Assembly (NCBI RefSeq): GCF_000241325.1
Contig: NZ_BAEI01000081.1
Span: forward strand, 1 to 64,000
DNA from: Gordonia polyisoprenivorans NBRC 16320 = JCM 10675
GTDB taxonomy: Bacteria; Actinomycetota; Actinomycetes; Mycobacteriales; Mycobacteriaceae
Length of the DNA stretch: 64,000 bases
Reading direction: 5' to 3'
The notes beneath the pieces are model-generated. The model saw nothing but the letters and a program-made list of their open reading frames with translations. It had not been told where the DNA came from and did no database searches. How positions within the stretch are numbered: position 1 is the stretch's first letter; every line of letters begins with the position of its first letter. The position numbers were made by a program, and so were the translations under genes. Positions 35,587 to 43,573 of this stretch are shown in pieces.

Positions 35587-36852
35587 ATGCCGACCCAGAT
35601 TGCCGAGACCGCGCGTCGCTGGCGCGCGTGGTGGATGACCGACGCCGCTCCGGGTGCCGCGGCATCCAACGGCTCGCTTGCCACGCGCATCGGCCGGTGG
35701 TTACGGATCGGTGCGACGTCGCCGGCGGCGTCGGCGATCGTTCCCTTCGCGGTTGTGCTGGCCTGTGCCGCAATCCAATTGAGTCAGCGCGGCGGCCCGA
35801 CTGCTGCTCATCCGGGGGCCGCGCTGCTCGTGAGTGTGCTGCTGGCGCTCCCGCTGTTGGTGCGGCGTCGTCTTCCGGTGACGGTGTTCGCGGTGCTCGC
35901 GCTCGTCGCTTTCGTGCAATGGGCCCTCGACCTTCGGCTGGTGGCCGACATCGCTCTGCTGATCGCTGTGTATACGGTGGCGGCGGCGTATCCGGCGCGC
36001 ACGGCCTGGGCCGCGGCCGCCGTCGTCGAGGTGGGGGCGGTGTTGGCGGTGCTGCGTTGGCAGGCGAGTGGTGACCGCGTCGAATCCCTTGTGCTGTTGA
36101 CCGGGCCGTTGATCGCCGCGGTGTGCGCCGGGATCGCGGTGCGTAACCGCCGCAATGCGATCCTGGCCGCCGCCGACGGTGCCCGACGACGCGAGCATGA
36201 ACGGCATCAGACCGAACTGCTCACGGCCGCGCACCACCGGCAGCAGATCGCTCGGGAGATGCATGACGTGGTGGCACATGGTCTCTCGGTGATGGTCACG
36301 CTGACCGAGGGGGCGCTGGCCACCGGGGATCGCGACCCCGCCGCCACGCAGGACGCGATGAGGCGCGTTGCCGACACCGGGCGCGAGGCGCTCGACGACA
36401 TGCGCGACCTCGTCCGGGTCCTGCGCGCCGATGAGCTGCCGCGCCGACCACAACCCGGTGTCGACGACGTCGAGACCCTGGTGGATGAGTGTCGGCGCAC
36501 CGGAGTCGACATCGAATTCATCGTCGCGGGAACCGCGACCGATGTATCCGCGCCCGAGGGACTGACCGTGTATCGCATCGTGCAAGAAGCCCTGACGAAC
36601 GTGCGAAAACACGCTGACGCGAGCACGGTTCGCGTGAACCTGGTCTATCGCGACGACGCGATCGACGTCGAGGTCGTCGACGACGGGCGCAGCTCCGGGG
36701 GCTCAGCCGAGCCGGGGTTCGGACTGACCGGGATTGCCGAGCGTGCGGCATTCCACGGCGGTCGCACGGAGTCCGGACCCCTGGTAGGCGGTGGTTGGCG
36801 GGTCTGGGCGTGCATCCCGGCACGATGCGTCGCGGCAGGCGCCGACCGATGA
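35587..36852 (+). CDS. NarL-type sensor histidine kinase
   Basis: The 421-residue kinase has four to five membrane segments in residues 45-190, then a HisKA_3 domain with H226 in REMHDVVAHGLS and an HATPase with ALTNVRKHADA and DDGRSSGG. No extracellular sensor domain is apparent, so it probably senses within the membrane. Its stop overlaps the start of the response regulator (ATGA). The pair interrupts the rimJ-glpR neighbourhood that is adjacent in mycobacteria. Confidence 0.9.
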   Translation: MPTQIAETARRWRAWWMTDAAPGAAASNGSLATRIGRWLRIGATSPAASAIVPFAVVLACAAIQLSQRGGPTAAHPGAALLVSVLLALPLLVRRRLPVTVFAVLALVAFVQWALDLRLVADIALLIAVYTVAAAYPARTAWAAAAVVEVGAVLAVLRWQASGDRVESLVLLTGPLIAAVCAGIAVRNRRNAILAAADGARRREHERHQTELLTAAHHRQQIAREMHDVVAHGLSVMVTLTEGALATGDRDPAATQDAMRRVADTGREALDDMRDLVRVLRADELPRRPQPGVDDVETLVDECRRTGVDIEFIVAGTATDVSAPEGLTVYRIVQEALTNVRKHADASTVRVNLVYRDDAIDVEVVDDGRSSGGSAEPGFGLTGIAERAAFHGGRTESGPLVGGGWRVWACIPARCVAAGADR

Positions 36853-37511
36853 CGATTCGGGTGGCCATCGTCGACGACCAGGAACTCGTCCGGCTCGGGC
36901 TGCGGATGGTCCTACAGGCCGCCGACGGCATCGAGGTGGTGGGGGAGGCCGCCGACGGCGACGAGGCCGCGGCGCTCGCGGAGTCGTGCGCTCCCGACGT
37001 GATCCTGATGGATGTGCGGATGCCCCGGATGAACGGTGTCGAGGCGACCCGGCAGGTGGTGGCCCACCGTCCATCGGTGCGGGTGCTGGTGTTGACGACC
37101 TTCGACGTCGACGAGTACGCCTTCGACGCCATCCGCGCAGGAGCGGCCGGGTTCTTGCTGAAAGACGTGCGTGGCGCGGAGTTGGTCGATGCGGTCGTGG
37201 CCGTCGCCCGAGGTGACGCGGTGATGTCCCCGCGTATCACCCGAGCCCTGGTCGATGCGTACGCCGCGACTCCGCCCGCACGCACCGCACCCGACCCGGT
37301 TCCCGTCGATGACCTGACCGAACGCGAACGGCAGGTGGTCGTCGCCGTGGCTCGTGGACTGTCGAATCGAGAGATCGCGTCGGAGTTGTTCGTCTCCGAG
37401 ACGACGGTGAAGTCGCACGTGGCCAACATTCTCGCCAAGCTCAACCTACGCAACAGGATTCACGTGGTGATCTACGCCTACGAGCGTGACCTGGTGCGAC
37501 GCGTTGGATGA
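36849..37511 (+). CDS. NarL/LuxR-type response regulator
   Basis: The 220-residue protein has a receiver domain with D55 (VILMDVRMPRMNG) and a LuxR-type helix-turn-helix (LTERERQVVVAVARGLSNRE). It is the partner of the kinase it overlaps by four bases. Target genes are unknown; kinases of this type often control adjacent transporters, but none lies here. Confidence 0.93.
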   Translation: MTIRVAIVDDQELVRLGLRMVLQAADGIEVVGEAADGDEAAALAESCAPDVILMDVRMPRMNGVEATRQVVAHRPSVRVLVLTTFDVDEYAFDAIRAGAAGFLLKDVRGAELVDAVVAVARGDAVMSPRITRALVDAYAATPPARTAPDPVPVDDLTERERQVVVAVARGLSNREIASELFVSETTVKSHVANILAKLNLRNRIHVVIYAYERDLVRRVG

Positions 37512-37543
37512 GCAGACGGCGTCGGGTTCCGTAGCATCGGGCC

Positions 37544-38200
37544 ATGACGCAGCTGGAGATCATCGTCCGCGGCAACGCCGACGGGAAATACGCGCCCGAG
37601 CGGGCAGTGGTGCACCTTCGGGTGGCAGTGTCGGGGAGTGAACGGGAAGCGGTGTACCGCGACGCGATCGAGGTGCATGCGCGTCTGATCGCGACGCTCG
37701 ACGAACTGGCCGGTACCGACGCTGTGGCGATGTGGTCGAGCGACACCGTGCATGTCTACTCCCATCGGCCCTATGACGCGAAGGGTAAGCTGCGAGACCT
37801 CGTGTACTCCACCAACATCGGCGTCGACATCGAATTCGCCGACGTCGATGCGCTGGGCGGGTTCATCGACGTGTGGGCGCAGGAATCCGGGGTCGATATC
37901 GCCGGCGTGCGGGGGGCGCTCACCCCGGAGAGTCGTCGTCGGCACGAGGCGGAGTTGCGTCGCGCGGCCGTCGAGGACGCCGTACTCAAGGCGCAGGCCT
38001 ACGCTGATGCGGTCGGGCGCGGACCGGTCACCCCGACCCAGCTCGCCGACCCGGAGATGCTCGACGCCCACCAGCCGATGCCTCGGGCGCTGCTGGCTGC
38101 CGGCGCGCCCCCCGGTGACGGCGGCTCGCCGTCCCTCGACCTGCGATCCCGCGACATCGAGTTGGCGGTGACCGTCGACGCGCGCTTCATCGCCGAATGA
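37544..38200 (+). CDS. SIMPL-domain (DUF541) protein
   Basis: The 218-residue protein has the SIMPL fold: an N-terminal strand-rich part starting with IIVRGNADGKYAPERAVVHL and a C-terminal helical segment EDAVLKAQAYADAVG, both hallmarks of this family. It has no signal peptide, unlike most secreted SIMPL proteins, so it is predicted cytosolic. Family function is poorly understood. It follows the response regulator by 32 bases and may be co-transcribed. Confidence 0.85.
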   Translation: MTQLEIIVRGNADGKYAPERAVVHLRVAVSGSEREAVYRDAIEVHARLIATLDELAGTDAVAMWSSDTVHVYSHRPYDAKGKLRDLVYSTNIGVDIEFADVDALGGFIDVWAQESGVDIAGVRGALTPESRRRHEAELRRAAVEDAVLKAQAYADAVGRGPVTPTQLADPEMLDAHQPMPRALLAAGAPPGDGGSPSLDLRSRDIELAVTVDARFIAE

Positions 38201-38336
38201 CGGTGCGCGTCCGCTGAGAAGTGCATGTGAACTGGACTGATTCGGGTGTGCCCCGGCGCGTCTGCGCAGGATGCGGCGCGTCCGCACCTAGATTGTGAAG
38301 TGGCCCGGTGTAACCAGAGTGAAGAAAGGGAGAGCC

Positions 38337-39596
38337 ATGCCGAACTCCGTCCTGTGGATCTGCCTCGTTGCGGTGTGGCTCTTCGTGTTGGTGCCGATGG
38401 TGATCAAGGGTCGCCCGCAGACCAAGAAGACCACCGAGGTCGCCAAGGCGACCCGTCTCCTCCATCGTGGTGGCACCCGAACCCGCAGCACCCGGCGGCG
38501 GCGCGCGGCCGGTGCACACCCGCACGATCCGAGCTACGTCGCCGAACGCACGACCGCTCGTCGCTCGGCGACCGCGGTTCTCGACGCCGAGGACGACGAC
38601 ACCGTGAATGACGACACCGTGGGTGGCGACGCCGAAGACCGGACTGCAGAATCGGTTTCGTCGGTTCACTCCGACGCCGACGAGGTGCTCACCGGTGACG
38701 TCGAGACCGACGAAGTCGACGACACCGAGGACACGGTTGCCGAGAAGGTCACCATCACTCGTGTCGAGGTCGATGTCGTCGAGGTCGAGGTGGATCTGCT
38801 CGACGAGGACGACGACGCCGAACTCGACGACGAGTCGCAGTACGAGGACGCCGAACTCGAGGACGAGTACGACGATGACGAGAACGCCGAGTACGACGAT
38901 GACTACGACGAAGACGACGAGTATGACGACGAAGGCGCCGAGTACGAGGACGACCTCGACGGTGACTACGAGGATTCCGAATACGACGAGTATGACGATG
39001 ACGATGAGGACTACGACGACGAAGTAGATCTCGAAGACGAGGTCGACGAAGAACTCGAAGGTCTCCGGAAGCGTCGCGAGGCAACACCTGTCCCAGTGAA
39101 GGACTCGGATCCGGAGGTCAAGCAGGACAGGAAGTCTCGTCGTCGGAGCGCGTACACGATCGATGCGACCGGCGACGCGTTGCGCTACAAGGAGCGCCAG
39201 CGGGTGACCCTGGCGCTTGCGGCAATGGTCATTGCGGCCATTGTCTGCGGTGTGCTGTTCGGCCAATACGGCTGGATCGCCACCGGGCTGACGGGTGTGC
39301 TGTTCGTCGGATACCTGTTCTACTTGCGGCGAACCGTCAAGGCAGAGCAGCAGATTCGGGCCCAGCGCATCGCCCGCGCACGTCGCGCCGCGAAGGCCGA
39401 CGCGGAGCGTGAGCGGCGCGAGATGCAAACACCTGAGTTCGCTGCCGCCCCACCGCCGCCGCGGCTACGTCGTCCCGGTGGTGCGGTGGTCCTCGAGATC
39501 GACGACGAGGACCCGGTGTTCGATCACCTGCCGCCGTTCCAGCGGCGTCGCGTCATGCGCGAGGACGAGGACTTCCGGCAGGCCGCGGCCGGCTGA
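38337..39596 (+). CDS. glpR: Glp receptor GlpR-like membrane protein
   Basis: The 419-residue protein has a membrane helix at residues 4-23 (VLWICLVAVWLFVLVPMVI), a basic segment, a very acidic Asp/Glu/Tyr-rich tract (about residues 158-241), then two membrane helices (about 285-330) and a basic coiled tail. By architecture and synteny it corresponds to mycobacterial Rv0996 and corynebacterial GlpR, the membrane receptor that recruits the gephyrin-like Glp. The acidic tract of about 80 residues is unusually long. GGGAG precedes ATG 38337. The end overlaps the convergent gene by 44 bases. Confidence 0.8.
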   Translation: MPNSVLWICLVAVWLFVLVPMVIKGRPQTKKTTEVAKATRLLHRGGTRTRSTRRRRAAGAHPHDPSYVAERTTARRSATAVLDAEDDDTVNDDTVGGDAEDRTAESVSSVHSDADEVLTGDVETDEVDDTEDTVAEKVTITRVEVDVVEVEVDLLDEDDDAELDDESQYEDAELEDEYDDDENAEYDDDYDEDDEYDDEGAEYEDDLDGDYEDSEYDEYDDDDEDYDDEVDLEDEVDEELEGLRKRREATPVPVKDSDPEVKQDRKSRRRSAYTIDATGDALRYKERQRVTLALAAMVIAAIVCGVLFGQYGWIATGLTGVLFVGYLFYLRRTVKAEQQIRAQRIARARRAAKADAERERREMQTPEFAAAPPPPRLRRPGGAVVLEIDDEDPVFDHLPPFQRRRVMREDEDFRQAAAG

Positions 39597-40323
39597 CATC
39601 CAGCGACTCCGGGTGCGCGACAATCCATTCGCGTCCCGATCGGACGGCGCGGCACAGCGCCAGCCGTTCCCCGATGTAGAGCGACGGCGCTCCCAGCAGC
39701 GGAACCCACGACAGTGTCGAGAACGGTCGGGGCGGCTGGGGGCGCCTACTCATCTGTGCGTCGACCTTGCGCAGGATCTGCGCGATGTCCCACAGCAGAC
39801 GCAAGGCCGATCGCTTCGAGGTTGCGTTCTCCGGGCCGACCGGTGTCACCGATGCCGGGAGAGCGTCGTCGGGGAGATCGCGGTCGCACAGCACTGACGC
39901 GAGCAGGCGGATCTGCCACGCGCGGTCGGTGACGCCGTACTCGCGGGCGATCGCGACGAGGACCGTGGCCTGATTGGCAAAGCCCAGCGGAGTTGCCAGG
40001 GGCAACACCTTGGCCCACGCGCCCAGCGCGCCGGGATAGGCCACGGCGATCGTGTTGACGGTGCCGAGCCGACTGATCCACCAGTCGGCGCGATCCTTCA
40101 TCGACAGCTCCGTCCAGCCCTTGGTGCCCGGCCAGTCGGCGACGTCGAGCGCCTTGGCGACGGTGTGCTGGACCGCGGCGATCCCGGAATGGTCGCCCTC
40201 GTCGAAGGTGTGTGCCTTCAGTCCCAGCGGGTCCCGCTCGGCCAGAACGTCAAGGAGCGGATCGATCACCGCGATCGCTGCGTCCAACGCTCTTGCCAAC
40301 TGCTCATTCGTCATCTCGGCCAC
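39553..40323 (-). CDS. Conserved hypothetical protein
   Basis: The 256-residue protein is helical and hydrophilic with a mildly hydrophobic middle (GALGAWAKVLPLATPLGFANQ) and no signal peptide. I do not recognise the family. The conserved-looking segment WWISRLGTVNTIAVAYPGALGAWAK suggests a membrane-associated helix bundle. GTG 40323 is the first start; ATG 40314 is an alternative. It is the last chromosomal gene before the tRNA and overlaps the tail of glpR by 44 bases. Confidence 0.7.
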   Translation of the reverse strand: MAEMTNEQLARALDAAIAVIDPLLDVLAERDPLGLKAHTFDEGDHSGIAAVQHTVAKALDVADWPGTKGWTELSMKDRADWWISRLGTVNTIAVAYPGALGAWAKVLPLATPLGFANQATVLVAIAREYGVTDRAWQIRLLASVLCDRDLPDDALPASVTPVGPENATSKRSALRLLWDIAQILRKVDAQMSRRPQPPRPFSTLSWVPLLGAPSLYIGERLALCRAVRSGREWIVAHPESLDVSRPRPAGSPRPRA

Positions 40324-40371
40324 GAGGTGCAGGGTAGCGGCACGAGGTCACGACATGGTGTGACCTGGCGT

Positions 40372-40402
40372 TTGTGAGGTGCGCGGGCGGTGCTGCTAGA
40401 GT
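40372..40402 (+). promoter_or_regulatory. tRNA promoter
   Basis: TAGAGT (40397-40402) is a good actinobacterial -10 box 27 bases before the tRNA. TTGTGA at 40372 is a weak -35 with a long 19-base gap. The TAG stop codon of the antisense recombinase frame lies at this -10 box. Confidence 0.5.
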
Positions 40403-42288
40403 GTCAACGGTCGGTTTCCGGACCGGCACGGGGCTATGGCGCAGTTGGTAGCGCGACTCGTTCGCATCGAGTAGGTCAGGGGTTCGATTCCCCTTAGCTC
40501 CACCATTTGTTCCGCACTCAAAACGTCGTCCTCAGAGATGCGAAGTGCGGGCTTACTCAAACAAGACGCATCAACAGCGGCCGGTCCTCCTTCGGGAGGG
40601 CCGGTTTGCGTTTGGTCGGCGGTGGTGTCGGCCATCCATTCTCTCTGGACCTTCATCAGGCCGTCGAACGCGTCGGTGAGTTCGTGACTCGTGACTTCGT
40701 CGTCGTCGATGTAGAGCCGTGTGAAGATGGCCTGGTTGAGTTGTCGGCGGACCTCGTCGGAGGTTGCCGTGTACAGCGCTCGAGGGTTGGCGAGGACGTC
40801 GAGGCATGCACGGATGTGACGGGCACCTGCTTCGAGGTCGACGTCTTGCTCGCTCTGGCGAGTCAGAAGTTCGTCCCGTTGTTGTTGAAGCTTGGTGATG
40901 CGCTGGCGAACGATCTTGGTCGCCAGGTCGCCCTCGGCGGCGAGATCGACGAGGTTCGCCTCCTTGGCGTCGATCGCGGCGAGTTGAGTCTTGAGCTGGC
41001 GGGCGAGGAGCCGCTTGGTCTGCGTGGTGTCGGCGAGGACTCTCTCGATCTGACCGCGCATCGACTCAATGAATTCCGGAGCGAACTGCACGATGTTGTA
41101 GTGACGTTCGACGGCTTCTTCAATCCGGTCAGTGCTGGTGAACGGAGCGTCGCACGTGTGGTCCTGGATGCCCATGCAGAAGTAGTAGAAGTACTCGGTG
41201 CCGTTGCTGCCGACTGCTCGGTGCAGCACCATGCGCCGCCGGACGCCGCGTTGCTTGTAGCACCGTCCGCAGTAGAGTGTGCCCTTCAGTAGGTGATGGT
41301 GGATGCGGCGGCGCTCACCCGATGCGCGCCGCGATTCGAGGAGCCGCTGAACAGCGTCGAATGTGTCCTGATCGACGATGGCCTCATGTCGTCCCCGATA
41401 CTGCTCCCCTTTGTACGTCGCGACGCCGACGTAGTACGGGTTCCGCAAGATTCTCGAGAACGCCTTGCCTGGGATCGGTTTGGACGGTTGTTTGGCTGTC
41501 CGTCGCGTCATAAGGCCGCGCTGTTCGCAGTCTTTGGCGAGTTCCTCGACGGTGACATCGCCTTCGGCATACTTCTCGAAGGCGTAGCGGATGAGCGGTG
41601 CTCGCTCGGGATCAATGGCGACGGTGCGGATTTCTCGGCCCTCGGTGCGGTCGATCACGTTGAGATACCCAACGGGTGCTCGCCCCAGCGTTCCGCCCTT
41701 CCTTGCCTTCTCACCCATTTTGTAGGCGATGTCGGCGCCGTCTTCTCGGGAGCGGTATTCGTTGAAGGCGGCGAGGATGCCGTGCATGAGTTGCCCGACG
41801 GGGGTGTCGTCGATTTGCTCGGTGGCCGAAATCAGTGTGACCCCTCGTTTCTGGAGGTCGGCCATGACGACGGCGTCGTCGATGCGGTTGCGGGCGAACC
41901 TTGAGAGCTTGTACACGATGACGAAGTCGACGTCTTTGTCCTGGCGGATGCGGGCGAGCATCTCCTGGAACTTGATCCGTTTGGTGATCTCGGTAGCCGA
42001 TCGTCCCGGTTCGACATATTCACCGACGATAGTGAGGCCGAGCTGGTCTACCTTGCGGACGCAGGCGACGCGTTGGGCGGGGATGGAGATGCCTTCGGGG
42101 TCGTAGTCGGTGTTGACTTGTCCGCTGGAGGACACGCGCAGGTAGACGACCGCACGGGTGCCAGGCGGTGCGGTGAGGCCGGCGATGGCGTCCGAATCTG
42201 CTGGGTCGTCCTGAAGGTCCTCCACGGGTGTTTCGGCCTCGTAGACGGCAGCACGGCGTTCGGTGGTGGGCAGGTAAGCGCTAGGCAT
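40396..42288 (-). CDS. Large serine recombinase (integrase) of the mobile element
   Basis: The 630-residue protein has the resolvase catalytic domain (VVYLRVSSSGQ, nucleophile in RVSS at 53-54; YKLSRFARNRID with the catalytic arginines), then a recombinase domain (RILRNPYYVG), a zinc ribbon (LYCGRCYKQRG), a coiled-coil (residues 430-500) and a C-terminal tail. It cuts and joins DNA to integrate and excise the element. The last 35 residues, from VELRGIEPLTYSM, are encoded antisense through the whole tRNA-Ala and stop in its promoter. The start has AAGGAA upstream. It is preceded in the operon by the resolvase-like protein. Confidence 0.93.
   Translation of the reverse strand: MPSAYLPTTERRAAVYEAETPVEDLQDDPADSDAIAGLTAPPGTRAVVYLRVSSSGQVNTDYDPEGISIPAQRVACVRKVDQLGLTIVGEYVEPGRSATEITKRIKFQEMLARIRQDKDVDFVIVYKLSRFARNRIDDAVVMADLQKRGVTLISATEQIDDTPVGQLMHGILAAFNEYRSREDGADIAYKMGEKARKGGTLGRAPVGYLNVIDRTEGREIRTVAIDPERAPLIRYAFEKYAEGDVTVEELAKDCEQRGLMTRRTAKQPSKPIPGKAFSRILRNPYYVGVATYKGEQYRGRHEAIVDQDTFDAVQRLLESRRASGERRRIHHHLLKGTLYCGRCYKQRGVRRRMVLHRAVGSNGTEYFYYFCMGIQDHTCDAPFTSTDRIEEAVERHYNIVQFAPEFIESMRGQIERVLADTTQTKRLLARQLKTQLAAIDAKEANLVDLAAEGDLATKIVRQRITKLQQQRDELLTRQSEQDVDLEAGARHIRACLDVLANPRALYTATSDEVRRQLNQAIFTRLYIDDDEVTSHELTDAFDGLMKVQREWMADTTADQTQTGPPEGGPAAVDASCLSKPALRISEDDVLSAEQMVELRGIEPLTYSMRTSRATNCAIAPCRSGNRPLTL
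40430..40505 (+). tRNA. tRNA-Ala (anticodon CGC)
   Basis: The acceptor arm GGGGCTA pairs with TAGCTCC and contains the G3-U70 wobble that marks alanine tRNAs. The anticodon stem ACTCG/CGAGT closes loop TTCGCAT, giving anticodon CGC for GCG codons. The T-arm GGGGTTCGATTCCCC is standard. A is the discriminator base at 40502 and CCA is encoded at 40503-40505. The gene is intact and is the presumed integration site of the element to its right. Confidence 0.97.
40512..40550. repeat. Inverted repeat next to the tRNA 3' end
   Basis: CCGCACT and AGTGCGG flank a 25-base centre just inside the element, 7 bases from the tRNA. TTGTT/AACAA lie further out. Serine-integrase attachment sites are imperfect dyads of this size, so it may be part of the attachment site; it also lies inside the recombinase coding sequence. 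Confidence 0.35.
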
Positions 42289-42302
42289 CGAGTGGTTCCT
42301 TT

Positions 42303-42707
42303 TCAGTGGTCACCGCGCGCTCCCGTGGTCGTTTGCGGAAGTAGTTGCGCTGGCAGGTGATGCGTGGTCACGCCGTAGTGCTCAAGCAGTGGTGCCAGGA
42401 GGGTTAGCAGTGCTGGATTTGTCGGTGTCGCGTCCCCGTCTGCTATGTAGCAGTGCTGGATTTCGCCGGCGTGAGCCAGTCGGAGGAGGTCTGCGACTCC
42501 TGGTGGGATCGCTCCAGTGGCGGACTGCCCCACATCGACGAGGTCGATGAAATGTGGTGAATCGTGCCGGGCGGCTATCTCGGCATGGAGCAGCTCGAGC
42601 TGCGTGGAAAGCTCTTGTTGCGCAGTGGCCGGGTTGCTGGCGATGCTTCGCGCATAGCACGCGATGGGGAGCGCGCCCTTCTTACTCTGGTCTCGTGTGT
42701 CTGTCAT
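42303..42707 (-). CDS. Degenerate resolvase-like protein
   Basis: This 134-residue protein is alignable by eye with the N-terminal resolvase domain of serine recombinases: ACYARSIASNP stands for YxRxS, then DVGQSATGAIPPGVADLL and a C-terminal LLEHYGV. The catalytic arginine block, normally near DRLSRN, is replaced by DGDATPTNP, so recombination activity is not expected. It has no DNA-binding domain. It lies 14 bases before the recombinase on the same strand and may dimerise with it or act in control of integration and excision. GGAGGTG precedes ATG 42707. Confidence 0.7.
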   Translation of the reverse strand: MTDTRDQSKKGALPIACYARSIASNPATAQQELSTQLELLHAEIAARHDSPHFIDLVDVGQSATGAIPPGVADLLRLAHAGEIQHCYIADGDATPTNPALLTLLAPLLEHYGVTTHHLPAQLLPQTTTGARGDH

Positions 42708-42725
42708 TTCTCACCTCCGTTTCTC

Positions 42726-42752
42726 GTATTATGTTGCAGGACAACGTATTAC
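42726..42752 (-). promoter_or_regulatory. Promoter and paired CGTATTA repeats for the recombinase operon
   Basis: CGTATTA occurs at 42726-42732 and 42746-42752, 20 bases apart or two helical turns. On the minus strand CATAAT (42734-42729) is a good -10 box about 22 bases before the start codon at 42707. The repeats overlap that promoter, as expected of a repressor site. Confidence 0.5.
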
Positions 42753-42846
42753 TGTCCGATCTGTCTGGATTATAACTCTCTTCGCCGCTTCTGCCGATAC
42801 CTCATTCGATGCGGAATTTACCTCACTCGCAACGGATTTCGTGGTG

Positions 42847-43539
42847 TCAGTCGAAGACGTGGTAACGCCCGGCGTCCGGGATGACGTCCCAGGAGTTGAT
42901 GATGTGCTGGATGAGTGCGGTCTCGTCGAAGCGGACGTAGTCGCGGCAGCCGTGCTCGTCGGCCACGGCGTAGATGGCGGTTTCCCAGTCGTCGAGGGGG
43001 CTCATGCCGCGCACTACGGCCTCAGCGTCGGGAAAGCCGCCGCGGTAGATCGCGGCGAAATCCACGAGACGCTGGTCGGTGTCGCCGGGCTCAGGCATGT
43101 CCGGGCGGATGTGCGTGAGGTAGACGTGCAGGCCATCGCCGTCGGTCGGCAGTTGTTCGGACAGTGCGGGGTCGGCATGGGCGTGGTGCAGCAGCAGCCA
43201 GCACGCCCAGCGCGGCAGTGGATCAGGCAGGTCACCGCCGTCGAGCTGGTGCAGGAGCTCTTCGCGAAGCTGTGGTGCCCCTTCGGCGCCGAGAAGGATG
43301 AAACGCAGGAGCTGGTCCTGGCACGCCGGCGCGGTCAGGTCGTGCATTGCGGCGGCGATGGCTCGAGCGATCTCGTGGTCGATCGACCGGCACTCCCTGA
43401 TGGCCTCGCCGATGTGGCGATCGACCAGGGCGCGCAGCCGTGCTTCGCTGTCGAGCACTGGTGGTTCCTGCTCCTCGGTGGAATCGCTGCCGTGGCGATC
43501 GTCAGGGTGCTCGTGGCTGCGGGGGTGTTCGGGTGGCAT
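42847..43539 (-). CDS. Hypothetical protein of the mobile element
   Basis: The 230-residue acidic protein starts at ATG 43539 with AGGAGG upstream; frame further upstream is not conserved. The first 35 residues are His/Pro/Glu-rich and probably disordered. The rest is helical (ARLRALVDRHIGEAIRECR ... LLRFILLGAEGA). No family is recognised. It follows the replication-relaxation gene by 34 bases, so it is probably part of the same transcription unit. Elements of this type often carry such proteins with no known role. Confidence 0.75.
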   Translation of the reverse strand: MPPEHPRSHEHPDDRHGSDSTEEQEPPVLDSEARLRALVDRHIGEAIRECRSIDHEIARAIAAAMHDLTAPACQDQLLRFILLGAEGAPQLREELLHQLDGGDLPDPLPRWACWLLLHHAHADPALSEQLPTDGDGLHVYLTHIRPDMPEPGDTDQRLVDFAAIYRGGFPDAEAVVRGMSPLDDWETAIYAVADEHGCRDYVRFDETALIQHIINSWDVIPDAGRYHVFD

Positions 43540-43573
43540 GGGCTTGGGTTCCTCCTTTCTGAGGTGGTGATGG

